Shown here: positions 34,894-43,824 of the stretch, piece after piece | Layout of the letters: the number at the start of each line of letters is the position of its first letter | How positions within the stretch are numbered: the first letter of the stretch is position 1 | Source: Nocardia harenae NBRC 108248 | Lineage (GTDB): Bacteria > Actinomycetota > Actinomycetes > Mycobacteriales > Mycobacteriaceae | Length of the DNA stretch: 64,000 nucleotides | Direction of reading: 5' to 3' | Assembly (NCBI RefSeq): GCF_001612885.1 | Contig: NZ_BDBH01000012.1 | Coordinates: 1-64,000, forward strand | Program-made: the position numbers and the translations under genes | Notes under the pieces: generated by a model | What the model was told of the DNA's origin: nothing | The model's database searches: none | The model's input: only the letters and a program-made list of their open reading frames with translations

Positions 34894-34923
34894 GCGGGCC
34901 GGGTTCTCTCGAACCCGGCCCGC
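34894..34923. terminator. Bidirectional terminator between CNNM operon and lipase gene
   Basis: GCGGGCCGGGTTC (34894-34906), loop TCTC, GAACCCGGCCCGC (34911-34923): a perfect 13-bp stem with a tetraloop. It is 9 bp from the CNNM stop (34885) and 20 bp from the stop of the convergent lipase gene (34943). Confidence 0.85.
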
Positions 34924-34942
34924 TCCCTGTGTTCTCCGCGCG

Positions 34943-36130
34943 TCAGCAGGTCACCTGGGCGGCCGCACCGTCGAAGCGGGACTCGATGTAGTTCCACGCC
35001 TCGCCGAAGCCGGCCACCGCGGTGGTCATGTGCTCGGCGATGTCGTAGGGCGAGAACTTGAGCGGGGTACCCGCGGCGCACCAGCGGTTCGCCGTCCGCT
35101 CCAGCGGCTCGAAGGCGGTGAGCTGGTCGTACCGGCCCTGCCAGATCATGGTCGGCGCGGTCGGGGTGCCCGGGTAGTCCACCAGGCTGTTCTCGCGCAG
35201 CACCGCACGCGCCTCCGGCGAGTCCATGAGTGCCTTGCTCGCGGCCATCTGGTCGGCGCTCCGGTACGCGCCGTGGAAGAGCAGGAAGCGGCGGCAGGCG
35301 TCGTGCGTGAACTCGCGGAACCACAGGCCGTTCGGGTTCAGCTGGTCGCTGATCGGCAGCCGGTCCGGGTACTCGCGCTCCAGCCCCATGGCGGCGGCGA
35401 AGGCGAGGCCGAAGCCGATGTGCGGCTCGAAGCCGAGCGAGAGCGCCATCTGCTCCAGGTCGGCGGGGACACCGCCTGCGGCGACCGCGGCCAGCTCCAG
35501 CTCGGGGGCGTAGGTGGGCTGCATGGCGGCGGCCCACGCGGTGGCCATGCCGCCGCCGGAGTACCCGGCCAGCGCCACCTTGGAGTTGCCGAGCCCCAGC
35601 TCGGTGGCGCGCTGCACCGCGCGCACGCTGTCCAGCGTCATCTGCCCGCCCAGCTTGGCGGCGCCGTAGGCGACGTGCGGACCGAGGTAGTCCGGCATGT
35701 TGATGGCCCAGCCCCTGCCGATCGGCAGCATGGCACCCGGCGCGTCCTGCAGTTCACCGTTGAAGAGCGAGCGGGAGGGATTGCACTGCGTGCCGAGCGA
35801 GTTGATCAGCGCCTGGTAGGAGACGAGCGGCGGGTTCTGCACGCCGATCGGCAGCAGCACCGTCGTCATGCCCATGATCGGGTTCTCCGACGAGTCGGTG
35901 GAGCGGAACGCCACCTGGTGGATGTCGGTCCCGACGTACATGCCGGAGTCGACCTTCCTGGTGCGCACCACGTCGCCGGGGGCGTAGTCGGCCAGGTTCG
36001 CCGGGGCGGTGAAGAACGGATCGGGATCCGGGGTCGGAAACAGCGGCTGCGCCTGTGCGGGCGCCGCGATCGCACCGGCCGAGAACAGGCTCAGCAGGAC
36101 GATCAGAACTCTGGTTCGAACTCTGGGCAC
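34943..36130 (-). CDS. Secretory lipase, LIP family
   Basis: 395 residues from GTG 36130 with ribosome binding site AAGGAAG; the signal peptide is VPRVRTRVLIVLLSLFSAG followed by an Ala-rich stretch and a likely cut after AQAQ. The nucleophile elbow is ALAGYSGGGMATAW. Conserved family residues follow: GGVPADLEQM, a Cys pair (QCNPSR and THDACRRF), TMIWQGRYDQLTAF with the catalytic Asp, and EHMTTAV with the His. This is the LIP lipase family (PF03583) abundant in Nocardia and mycobacteria, secreted triacylglycerol lipases. It is transcribed towards the shared terminator. Confidence 0.9.
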   Translation of the reverse strand: MPRVRTRVLIVLLSLFSAGAIAAPAQAQPLFPTPDPDPFFTAPANLADYAPGDVVRTRKVDSGMYVGTDIHQVAFRSTDSSENPIMGMTTVLLPIGVQNPPLVSYQALINSLGTQCNPSRSLFNGELQDAPGAMLPIGRGWAINMPDYLGPHVAYGAAKLGGQMTLDSVRAVQRATELGLGNSKVALAGYSGGGMATAWAAAMQPTYAPELELAAVAAGGVPADLEQMALSLGFEPHIGFGLAFAAAMGLEREYPDRLPISDQLNPNGLWFREFTHDACRRFLLFHGAYRSADQMAASKALMDSPEARAVLRENSLVDYPGTPTAPTMIWQGRYDQLTAFEPLERTANRWCAAGTPLKFSPYDIAEHMTTAVAGFGEAWNYIESRFDGAAAQVTC

Positions 36131-36228
36131 GGTCTTCCTTCGATCTGCGGATGAAGCACGGTGAACGGGCGCACAGTATCGAACTTCGAGAATGATCTTC
36201 CACTCGCGGAAACGATGGCAGGAAGGTT

Positions 36229-36255
36229 CACAAACACGGTCGTTCGTGTCTTGTG
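36229..36255. promoter_or_regulatory. Interrupted inverted repeat upstream of the lipase gene
   Basis: CACAA-ACACG (36229-36238), gtcgtt, CGTGT-c-TTGTG (36245-36255). The arms are complementary except for one extra base. It lies about 100 bp upstream of the lipase start (36130) and 52 bp after the amidase stop (36307, minus strand), so it may be an operator for the lipase or a weak terminator for the amidase. Confidence 0.4.
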
Positions 36256-36306
36256 TGTTCACACCGGGTGTCCGTCTTTCCGCCGGTCCGGCGCGGTCGG
36301 GTGCCC

Positions 36307-37734
36307 TCAGCTGCCCGTCGCGGTGATCCTCGGGAACGGCAGCTCGGCCTCCACGAGATAGGCCAGCTGCAGCAGCGTCCGCTCGGCGCCGCGCGCCCCG
36401 GCGAATTGGACGCCGAGCGGGACACCCGCCGGCGCGAGCCCGGCGGGGACCGAGATCGACGGGGTGCCGGTGATGTTGTTCAGCGGGGTGAACCCGACGT
36501 ACACCCGCAGCCGGTCGAGCAGCTCGTCGAACGGGACGGTGGGGGCGAGGTGGCCGAGCGGCGGGGTGGTGTGCCCGAGGGTGGGGGTCAGCACCGCGTC
36601 GTAGCCGCCCAGCTCCGCCTCGTAGGCGCGGTGGGCGCGGGCCAGGGTGCGCAGCGCGCCGGGGGTGCGCCAGATCTCGCGGTAGAACTTGCCGCGCAGC
36701 CCCCTGGTCAGCCCGTCCAGCCGGGACCGGTCGAAGTGCCGGTCGGCCAGCTTGCCGGTATCCGAGACCACCGCCGCGAGCAGGGCCCAGTAGTGCAGGA
36801 ACGCCGTCTCCACGGCCTCGGCGAAGGGCAGCGAGAGCTCATCGACGCGGTGGCCGTGCGCGCTCAGCAGCTCCGCGACCCGCCGCACCGACTCGCGCAC
36901 CGCGGGGTCGGTGACCGGCCCGGCGGCCGACTCCAGCAGCACCCCGATCCGCAGCGGCCGCTCCGGCGGGCCGTCGACCGTGCCGACCGGCGGCAGCCCC
37001 CGGCTCGGGTGGCTGCGCTCGATGGCGGCGGTGAAGGCGGCGGTGTCCCGCACGGTCCTGGTGAGCACCCCCTCACTCACGATGTTCAGTGGGAGCAGCC
37101 GGGCCAGCTTGGAGTCGGCGTGCCTGCCCCGGCTCGGCTTGAGCCCGACCAGCCCGGTGCTCGCCGCCGGGATCCGGATCGAGCCGCCGCCGTCGTTGCC
37201 GTGCGCGAAGGGCACCACCCCCGCCGCCACCAGCGCGGCGGCGCCCCCGGAGGAGCCGCCCGCCGAGCGGTCCGGCTGCCACGGATTGCGGGTCGGCGCG
37301 GCGTGCTCCGGCTCGGCGCTGGCGTTGAAGCCGAACTCCGGCATCGCGCTCTTGCCGATGACCACGGCGCCGGTGCTCAGGAACTCGCGGACGTAGGCGT
37401 CGGTGCCGCGGGCGGGCCCGGCGGTGAAGGCCGTCGTCCCGTGGTTGCTCGGCATGCCGGTAATGTCGGAATTGTCCTTTATAAAGGTGGGCACGCCGGC
37501 GAAGACGCCGTCCGCCCGCACCGGGAGCACCGGATCGGCGAAGCTCGCGGTGGCCACCGCGTTGAGCTCCGCGACCGCCGCCGCGCGGCACGCGGCCGCC
37601 GCCGCGAGTTCGCCTGGGGATCGCTCGCCGCGGCGCACCAGCGCGGCGAGCGCGAGGGCATCGTGCTCGCCGAGCGCGTCGTCGGTGAAGGCGTGGAGGC
37701 GGGCGGCGGCGGGGGTGCGAGCGTCGGTGGTCAC
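36307..37734 (-). CDS. Amidase signature family enzyme
   Basis: 475 residues from GTG 37734. The Ser-cisSer-Lys triad is visible: Lys in PTFIKDNSDITG, the Gly/Ser-rich motif DRSAGGSSGGAAALVAAG, and the cis-Ser and nucleophile in HGNDGGGSIRIPAA. The C-terminal SVPAGLAPAGVPLGVQF is the usual end of AS enzymes. Such enzymes hydrolyse amides, including indole-acetamide, nylon oligomers or peptide amides; the substrate is not predictable. It is divergent from the NRPS with 107 bp between them, and a perfect 14-bp palindrome covers its start codon, so the pair may be co-regulated. Confidence 0.9.
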   Translation of the reverse strand: MTTDARTPAAARLHAFTDDALGEHDALALAALVRRGERSPGELAAAAACRAAAVAELNAVATASFADPVLPVRADGVFAGVPTFIKDNSDITGMPSNHGTTAFTAGPARGTDAYVREFLSTGAVVIGKSAMPEFGFNASAEPEHAAPTRNPWQPDRSAGGSSGGAAALVAAGVVPFAHGNDGGGSIRIPAASTGLVGLKPSRGRHADSKLARLLPLNIVSEGVLTRTVRDTAAFTAAIERSHPSRGLPPVGTVDGPPERPLRIGVLLESAAGPVTDPAVRESVRRVAELLSAHGHRVDELSLPFAEAVETAFLHYWALLAAVVSDTGKLADRHFDRSRLDGLTRGLRGKFYREIWRTPGALRTLARAHRAYEAELGGYDAVLTPTLGHTTPPLGHLAPTVPFDELLDRLRVYVGFTPLNNITGTPSISVPAGLAPAGVPLGVQFAGARGAERTLLQLAYLVEAELPFPRITATGS

Positions 37735-37741
37735 GTGACCA
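37728..37741. promoter_or_regulatory. 14-bp perfect palindrome TGGTCACGTGACCA over the amidase start
   Basis: TGGTCACGTGACCA is fully self-complementary. Its centre is the CAC/GTG start codon of the amidase. It lies in the divergent region to the NRPS (start 37842). Confidence 0.5.
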
Positions 37742-37792
37742 AATCTAGAAGACAGCGTCCCCCGGGAGGGAGAATCGGATTCGCGACCCGAG

Positions 37793-37811
37793 TCAGGAAA
37801 GGCTACCCTCT
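37793..37811. promoter_or_regulatory. Weak iron-box-like (IdeR/DtxR) sequence before the NRPS
   Basis: TCAGGAAAGGCTACCCTCT matches 13 of 19 positions of the IdeR consensus TTAGGTTAGGCTAACCTAA, with the right half strong (AGGCTACCCT). TACCCT (37804-37809) could be the -10 of the same promoter. The left half is poor, so this is only a hint of iron control. Confidence 0.3.
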
Positions 37812-37841
37812 CCCGCGTTGTCCGACGGATCGAGGAAAAGC

Positions 37842-40800
37842 ATGACTACCCGCCCGCAGGCGACGTTGCCGCTGTCATCGGCGCAACGCGAGGTGTGGTT
37901 CGCCCAGCAGCTGCTCGGCGACGTCCCCCTCACGATCACCCAGTACGTGGACGTGCGCGGCCCGCTCGATCGCGCGGCCTACGTGCGCGCGGCCAGGCAC
38001 ACCGCCCGGGAATTCGGCTCCTACCTGCGCTTCGGCCGCGATGCCGATGGCACGCCGTGGCAGCGCCTCGACTACGACCAGTACGACGAGGTCGATTTCC
38101 ACGACTTCGCGGCCGAAGCCGACCCGTTCGCCGCCGCGCTCGCCTGGATGCGCGCCGATCAGCGCCGCCCGCTCGACATCACCGCCGCGGAGGCGTCCTG
38201 GTCGTCCATCCTGCGGCTCGGCCCGGAGCGGCACCTGGTCTACACCCGGGTGCACCACCTGGTGCTGGACGGCTTCGGCGCCATGACCGTCGCGCGCAGG
38301 CACGCCGAGCTCTACGGGCGGCTGGTGGCGGGGGAGACGCTGCCCGAGCCCGAGCTGGGCTCGCCGCAGGCGCTGCTCGACGCCGACCGGGCGTACCGGG
38401 AGTCCTCGCGGTTCCGGACCGATCGGGAGTATTGGACAGAACACGCCACCGGTTTGCCCGATCCGGTCAGTTTGTCGAATCGGCCCGGCGAGCTCGCGCC
38501 CTGGTCGGTGATCGCCGGCGCGGACCTCGGGCCGGACCGGGTCGCGGCGCTGGCGGCCGCGGGGGCGGGGGCGGGCTCGGCGGCCGTGCTGATCGGGGCG
38601 TTCGCCGGGTACCTGGGGCGGAACGCGGGCGCCGCGGAGGTGTCGCTGAGCTTGCCGGTCACCGCGCGCACCACGGCGGTGCTGCGCCGGGCGGCGGGGC
38701 TGGTGAGCAATGTGGTGCCGCTGCGCATCGCGGTGCCGGACACGGCGACCGCCGCCGACCTGGTGGCGGCGACCCGCGCCGAGGTGGGCGGGGCGCTGCG
38801 GCACCAGCGGTACCGCGGGGAGGACATCGAGCGGGATCGCGGCGGGGTCGGGGCCGGGTTCGGGCCCGCGGTCAACATCATGAACTTCCACTCCACGGTC
38901 GAGTTCGGCCCGGCGCGGGGCACGCTGCACCTGCTGACCACCGGGCCGGTGCCGGATCTCACGCTGAACATCTACCCGGGGTCGGAGTCCGGGCTGCGGG
39001 TGGAGTTCGAGGGGAATCCGAACCGGTACACCGAGGCCGAGCTGGCCGCGCACCACGCGCGGTTCCTGCGCTTGCTGGCGCACCTCACCGACGATGCAGC
39101 GGCCACACTGGGCGGGTTCGACCCGCTCGACCCGGCCGAGCGGCGCGCGCTGGTGCCTTGGCGCGGGCCGGACGCCGTGCAGGCGCGGCCGCTGGCGGAG
39201 ATCATCGCGGCCGCGGTGGCGCGGGCGCCGGAGCACACCGCGGTGGTGCACGAGGAGCGGCGCTGGACCTACCGGGAGTTCGACGCGCGGACCGATCGGC
39301 TCGCCCGCGCGCTGATCGCGGCTGGGGTCGGGCCGGAGACCAGGGTGGTGACGCTGCTCGAGCGGTCCGCCGAGTCGGTGGCGGCGGTCTGGGCGGTGAC
39401 CAAGGCGGGTGGCGCCTTCGTCCCGGTGGATCCGGGGTACCCGGAGGAGCGGATCGCCTACGTCCTGGACGACAGCCAGGCCGCGCTCGCGCTCACCACC
39501 GCGGAGTACGCGGACCGCCTGCCCGCGGAGATGCCGCGCATCCTGATCGACGACGCGCTGGCCGGGGCCGCGCCGGAGCAGCGGCCCGGCGCACTCGACG
39601 AGGAAAGCGCTCGCCCGGGGACGGACAAGCCGCGGGCGGTCGCCGCGACCGAACGGGATGCGCCCGGGCGAGGCCCGATCACCGACGCGGAGCGGGTCAC
39701 GGCACTCCGCCCTGAGCACCCGGCGTACCTCATCTACACCTCGGGCTCGACCGGGCGCCCGAAGGGCGTCGTGGTCACCCACGGCGGGCTCGCCAACCTG
39801 GCCGCCGAACGCCACGACCGCTACGCCCTTCGCCCCGGCGCCATCACCCTGCACCACGCCTCGCCCGGCTTCGACATGGCGGTCGGCGAGCAGCTCTGCG
39901 CCCTGGCCGGCGGCGCCACCCTGGTGGTCGCCTCGCGCTTCACCGTGGCCGGCCCCGACCTGGCCGCGCTGCTGCGCCGCGAGCGGGTCAGCAACGCGAT
40001 CATCACCCCGGCCGTCCTGGCCACCCTCGACCCCGCCGAGCTGCCCGACCTGAAGGTGCTCGGCGTCGGCGGCGAGGCCATCCGCGCCGACCTGGTGAAC
40101 GCCTGGGCCCCCGGCCGCGCCATGCGCAATGGCTACGGCCCCACCGAGGCGACCGATATCGCCACCATCGGCGAGCTGCTCGCCGGCCGGCCGGTGACCA
40201 TCGGCGCCCCGCTGCGCGGCTTCCACGCGCTGGTCCTCGACGCCGCGCTGCGCCCGGTGCCGCCCGGCGTGCTCGGCGAGCTGTACATCGGCGGCCCGGC
40301 GCTGGCCCGCGGCTACCACGGCCGCCCCGCGCTCACCGCCGGCCGCTTCGTGGCCGACCCGTACGGCCCGCCCGGCGGCCGCCTCTACCGCACGGGCGAC
40401 CTGGTCACCGTCACCGACCTGGACGGCGAACCCGCACTCGACTACCGCGGCCGCAGCGATTTCCAGATCAAGGTGCGCGGGCACCGGATCGAGCCGGGCG
40501 AGGTGGAGACCGCGCTCACCGCGCTGCCCGGCATCGCCCGCGCCGCCGTCACCGCGCACACCGACCCGCGCACCGGCACCCACCTGGTGGCCTACCTGGT
40601 GCCGGGCGAGGGCGAGCGGATCGAGCTCGCCGCGGTGCGCGCCGAGCTGAGCCGCGCGCTCCCCGCCTACCTGCGCCCGGCCGCCTACGAGATCCTGGAC
40701 ACCCTGCCGCTCACCGCCAACGGCAAGCTCGACACTCGACGGCTGCCCGCCCCGACCTTCGGCCGCACCGAGTTCCGTGCCCCGGCGGGCCCCGCCGAGC

Positions 40801-43800
40801 AGCGGGTGGCCGAGGTCTTCGCCGAGGTCTTCGAGAGCTCCGGCCGGATCGGCGCGGACGACGACTTCTTCGCGCTCGGCGGCACCTCGCTCTCCGCCAC
40901 CCGGGTCGCGGCCCGGCTCCGGGTGCCGGTCCGCGCGGTCTTCGACACCCCGACCGTGGCCGGGCTGGCGCCGCTGCTCGGCACCGACTCCGGCGGCCCG
41001 GAGCCGGTGGCGGGCGAGCGCCCCGAGGTGATCCCGCCCGCCCCGGCGCAGCTCCGGCTCTGGCTGCTGAACCAGCTGCTCCCGGACTCGGCGGCCTACC
41101 ACCTCCCGGTCGCGGTCCGGCTGGACGGCCCGCTCGCGCTGCCCGCGCTGCACGCCGCGGTGAGCGCGGTGCTGGCCAGGCACGAGGTGCTGCGCACGGT
41201 CTACCCGGAGTCCGGCTCCGCGGCCAGGCAGCAGGTGCTCCCGGTCTCCGCCGTGCTCGCCGGGCTCGACCTCGAGCCCCGGGCCGCGGCCGACGACCTC
41301 CAGGCCGAGCTGCACGCGCTGGCCGCCGAGCCGTTCGATGTCGCGGTGGACCCGCCGGTTCGGCTCCGGCTGTTCCGGGTGGAACCCGAGCGGCACGTGC
41401 TCGCGCTGGTCGCGCACCATATCGCGGCCGACGGCTGGTCGCTCGGCCCGCTGGTGGCCGACCTCACCGCCGCCTACGCCGCGGCGCACGCGGGCGGCTC
41501 GGCCGAGCTGCCCGCACTGCCGCTGCAGTACGCGGACTACACGCTCTGGCAGCTGGAACGGCTGGGCGACCCGGCCGACCCGGAGTCCCGCGCCGCGCGG
41601 CAGCTGGCGTACTGGGGCGCGGCGCTGACCGACGTCCCGGACAGCCTGCCGCTGCCGACCCGGGTGGCCGAGGAGCGCGCGGGCGACGGCGCCGCGGTGG
41701 AGCTCCCGCTGGACGTCCCGGCAGGCGGCATCGCCGACGGCACCCCGTTCATGATCGCCTTCGCCGCCTACGCGGTGCTGCTGCACCGCCTCTCCGGGAA
41801 GGACGATCTGGTCATCGGCACCCCGGTGGCGGGCCGCGGCCACCCCGCGCTGGACGCCCTGGTCGGCATGTTCGTCAATACCGTCCCGCTGCGCACCAGA
41901 ATCGACCCGGAGGCCACCTTCGGCGAGCTGGTCGCCGCCGTGCGGGCCACCGCGCTGGACGCCTTCGAGCACTCCGACGTTCCCTTCGACCGGATCGTGC
42001 AGGCCGTGCAGGCGCCCCGGCTGGACGGCGGCCACCCGCTGCTGCGCACCGTCTTCTCCTACGAGAACCTGCCCGCGCCGCCGCCGCTCACCCTGGCCGG
42101 GCTGCGGGTCGAGGTGCTGGAGGTGCCGCAGCCGACGGCGCAGTTCGACCTCACCCTCACGGTCAGGGAGAACCCGCCGCGCGCGGTCTTCCGGTACGAC
42201 ACCGCGGTGTTCGACCGGGAGAGCGTCGAGGGGTTCGCCGAGGGATACCGCGCGGTGCTCGCCGCCGCCCTGGTCGACCCGGCGGCCCCGGTCGGGGTAC
42301 TGGCCGAGGCGGGCGGTGAGGCGGTGGCCGACCCGGCCGCCGCGCGCGGCGCGCACGCCGCCCGCGCGGTCCGCGAGATCGCGCCCATGACCGCCCGGGA
42401 GCAGGCCATCGCCGCGGTCTTCGCCGAGGTGCTCGACCTGCCCGAGGTGGGCCCCGAGGACGATTTCTTCGAGCTCGGCGGCACCTCGCTGCTGGTCTTC
42501 ACGCTGCGTACCGCGCTGGCCGACCGGCTCGGGCTGCGGGTGGAGCCGCGCGCGCTCTTCGCCAGGGCCACCGTGCGGGCGCTGGCCGCGGCGAGTGAGG
42601 CCGACGACCCGGCCGCCTTCGCCGCCCGGCTGGCCGAGGACGCGGCGCTCGCCGACGATCTCGAGGTCGCCGGGCTGGAACCGGCGAACCCCGCCGGGCC
42701 GCTGCTGCTCACCGGCGCCACCGGCTTCCTCGGCAGCCACCTGCTGCGCGAGCTGCTCGACCACACCGACCGCCCGATCTACTGCCTGGTCCGGGCCGCC
42801 GATCCGGCCGACGGGCTGCGCAGGCTGCGCCGGGCGCTCGAGCACTACGAGCTGGCCACCGGCGACCTGGAGTCCAGGGTCACCGCGCTCCCCGGCGACC
42901 TGGCCCGGCCCCGGCTCGGGCTGGACGAGCCGGTCTTCGCGGCGCTGGCCGGGCAGCTCTCGGCGATCGTGCACAACGGCGCGCTCGTGAACCACCTGGC
43001 GACCTACGAGCAACTGCGCACCGCCAATGTCGGCGGCACCCGCGAGCTGCTGCGGCTGGCGAGCACCGCGCGGGCGGTGCCGGTGCATCTGGTGAGCACC
43101 CTTGACGCGGTGCTCGGCGCGGAGCGCAGCGGGGTGGTCACCGAGCGCAGCGAGCTGGCCGCAGACGAGGTGAACCGGCACGGCTACGTGGCGAGCAAGT
43201 GGGTGGCCGAGCAGCTGGTCCGGCGCGCGGGCGAGCGCGGCCTGCCGATCGCCGTCTACCGGCCCGGGCTGGTCGGCGCCTCGGCCCGCACCGGGCTGAT
43301 CGCGGCCGACGACTCGCTCTGGACCATGGTCAGGGCCGCCGCGCTGCTCGGCATCGCGCCCGCGGTGCCGCCGGACGCCGCGGTCTCGCTCGCGCCGGTG
43401 GACTACGTGGCGCGCGCGCTCGCGGCGCTGGTCACCGGCGGTGCCCCGGCGGGGGAGCGGTACCACCTGGTGAACACCGAGCCGACCCCGGTCCGGGAGA
43501 TCCTGCACGGCCTGGAGCGGCTCGGCTACGAGCTGCGCACGGTCACCCCGGACGAGGCGCAGCAGGTGCTCGCGGCCCGGCTGGCCGCGGGCGGGGCGCC
43601 CGGCGACGACCTGGCCAGGGCCGCGCTGCTGGTCGGCAATTACGCCGACCTGAACTCCGGGGTCGGCGACCTGGTACTCGACGACACCGCGACCCGGCGC
43701 GCGCTGGCGGGCACCGGCATCACCTGCCCGGCGGTGGACGCCGCGGTGATCGACCGGTGCCTGCGGCGGTTCCGCGAGGCCGGGCTGCTGCCGCAGCCGA

Positions 43801-43817
43801 GCTCGGCCGTCGGCTGA
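37842..43817 (+). CDS. Non-ribosomal peptide synthetase, C-A-T-C-T-R, second module without A domain
   Basis: 1991 residues from ATG 37842 (AGGAAAAG box; a TTG at 37818 is less likely). Order: condensation domain with HHLVLDG near 138; adenylation domain with YLIYTSGSTGRPKG near 630 and NGYGPTEAT near 763; carrier domain with DDFFALGGTS near 1007-1016; second condensation domain with HHIAADG near 1192; second carrier with DDFFELGGTS near 1540-1550; and a C-terminal thioester reductase starting LTGATGFLGSHLL near 1624, with YVASKWVAEQ as the Tyr-Lys pair. The first C domain has no upstream carrier, so it probably takes an acyl chain or a partner-bound substrate. There is no A domain between C2 and T2: the second residue must be loaded in trans or by the same A domain. 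Reductase release predicts an aldehyde or alcohol. No E or TE domain is present. Confidence 0.95.
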   Translation: MTTRPQATLPLSSAQREVWFAQQLLGDVPLTITQYVDVRGPLDRAAYVRAARHTAREFGSYLRFGRDADGTPWQRLDYDQYDEVDFHDFAAEADPFAAALAWMRADQRRPLDITAAEASWSSILRLGPERHLVYTRVHHLVLDGFGAMTVARRHAELYGRLVAGETLPEPELGSPQALLDADRAYRESSRFRTDREYWTEHATGLPDPVSLSNRPGELAPWSVIAGADLGPDRVAALAAAGAGAGSAAVLIGAFAGYLGRNAGAAEVSLSLPVTARTTAVLRRAAGLVSNVVPLRIAVPDTATAADLVAATRAEVGGALRHQRYRGEDIERDRGGVGAGFGPAVNIMNFHSTVEFGPARGTLHLLTTGPVPDLTLNIYPGSESGLRVEFEGNPNRYTEAELAAHHARFLRLLAHLTDDAAATLGGFDPLDPAERRALVPWRGPDAVQARPLAEIIAAAVARAPEHTAVVHEERRWTYREFDARTDRLARALIAAGVGPETRVVTLLERSAESVAAVWAVTKAGGAFVPVDPGYPEERIAYVLDDSQAALALTTAEYADRLPAEMPRILIDDALAGAAPEQRPGALDEESARPGTDKPRAVAATERDAPGRGPITDAERVTALRPEHPAYLIYTSGSTGRPKGVVVTHGGLANLAAERHDRYALRPGAITLHHASPGFDMAVGEQLCALAGGATLVVASRFTVAGPDLAALLRRERVSNAIITPAVLATLDPAELPDLKVLGVGGEAIRADLVNAWAPGRAMRNGYGPTEATDIATIGELLAGRPVTIGAPLRGFHALVLDAALRPVPPGVLGELYIGGPALARGYHGRPALTAGRFVADPYGPPGGRLYRTGDLVTVTDLDGEPALDYRGRSDFQIKVRGHRIEPGEVETALTALPGIARAAVTAHTDPRTGTHLVAYLVPGEGERIELAAVRAELSRALPAYLRPAAYEILDTLPLTANGKLDTRRLPAPTFGRTEFRAPAGPAEQRVAEVFAEVFESSGRIGADDDFFALGGTSLSATRVAARLRVPVRAVFDTPTVAGLAPLLGTDSGGPEPVAGERPEVIPPAPAQLRLWLLNQLLPDSAAYHLPVAVRLDGPLALPALHAAVSAVLARHEVLRTVYPESGSAARQQVLPVSAVLAGLDLEPRAAADDLQAELHALAAEPFDVAVDPPVRLRLFRVEPERHVLALVAHHIAADGWSLGPLVADLTAAYAAAHAGGSAELPALPLQYADYTLWQLERLGDPADPESRAARQLAYWGAALTDVPDSLPLPTRVAEERAGDGAAVELPLDVPAGGIADGTPFMIAFAAYAVLLHRLSGKDDLVIGTPVAGRGHPALDALVGMFVNTVPLRTRIDPEATFGELVAAVRATALDAFEHSDVPFDRIVQAVQAPRLDGGHPLLRTVFSYENLPAPPPLTLAGLRVEVLEVPQPTAQFDLTLTVRENPPRAVFRYDTAVFDRESVEGFAEGYRAVLAAALVDPAAPVGVLAEAGGEAVADPAAARGAHAARAVREIAPMTAREQAIAAVFAEVLDLPEVGPEDDFFELGGTSLLVFTLRTALADRLGLRVEPRALFARATVRALAAASEADDPAAFAARLAEDAALADDLEVAGLEPANPAGPLLLTGATGFLGSHLLRELLDHTDRPIYCLVRAADPADGLRRLRRALEHYELATGDLESRVTALPGDLARPRLGLDEPVFAALAGQLSAIVHNGALVNHLATYEQLRTANVGGTRELLRLASTARAVPVHLVSTLDAVLGAERSGVVTERSELAADEVNRHGYVASKWVAEQLVRRAGERGLPIAVYRPGLVGASARTGLIAADDSLWTMVRAAALLGIAPAVPPDAAVSLAPVDYVARALAALVTGGAPAGERYHLVNTEPTPVREILHGLERLGYELRTVTPDEAQQVLAARLAAGGAPGDDLARAALLVGNYADLNSGVGDLVLDDTATRRALAGTGITCPAVDAAVIDRCLRRFREAGLLPQPSSAVG

Positions 43818-43824
43818 GCCGGGG

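Noticed and set aside
37875..43508. Very long open frame (1877 codons) on the minus strand across the NRPS
   Set aside because: It is the usual antisense frame of a high-GC gene: rich in Arg, Gly, Val and His, with no domains, and fully explained by the plus-strand NRPS. The same holds for the other long antisense frames over modC, the flavoproteins and cysQ.
37842..43817. Isonitrile lipopeptide (Rv0096-Rv0101-like) cluster
   Set aside because: Only the reductase-ended NRPS resembles it. The Fe(II)-dependent isonitrile synthase, the thioesterase, the FadD10-like ligase and the separate carrier protein are absent on both sides.
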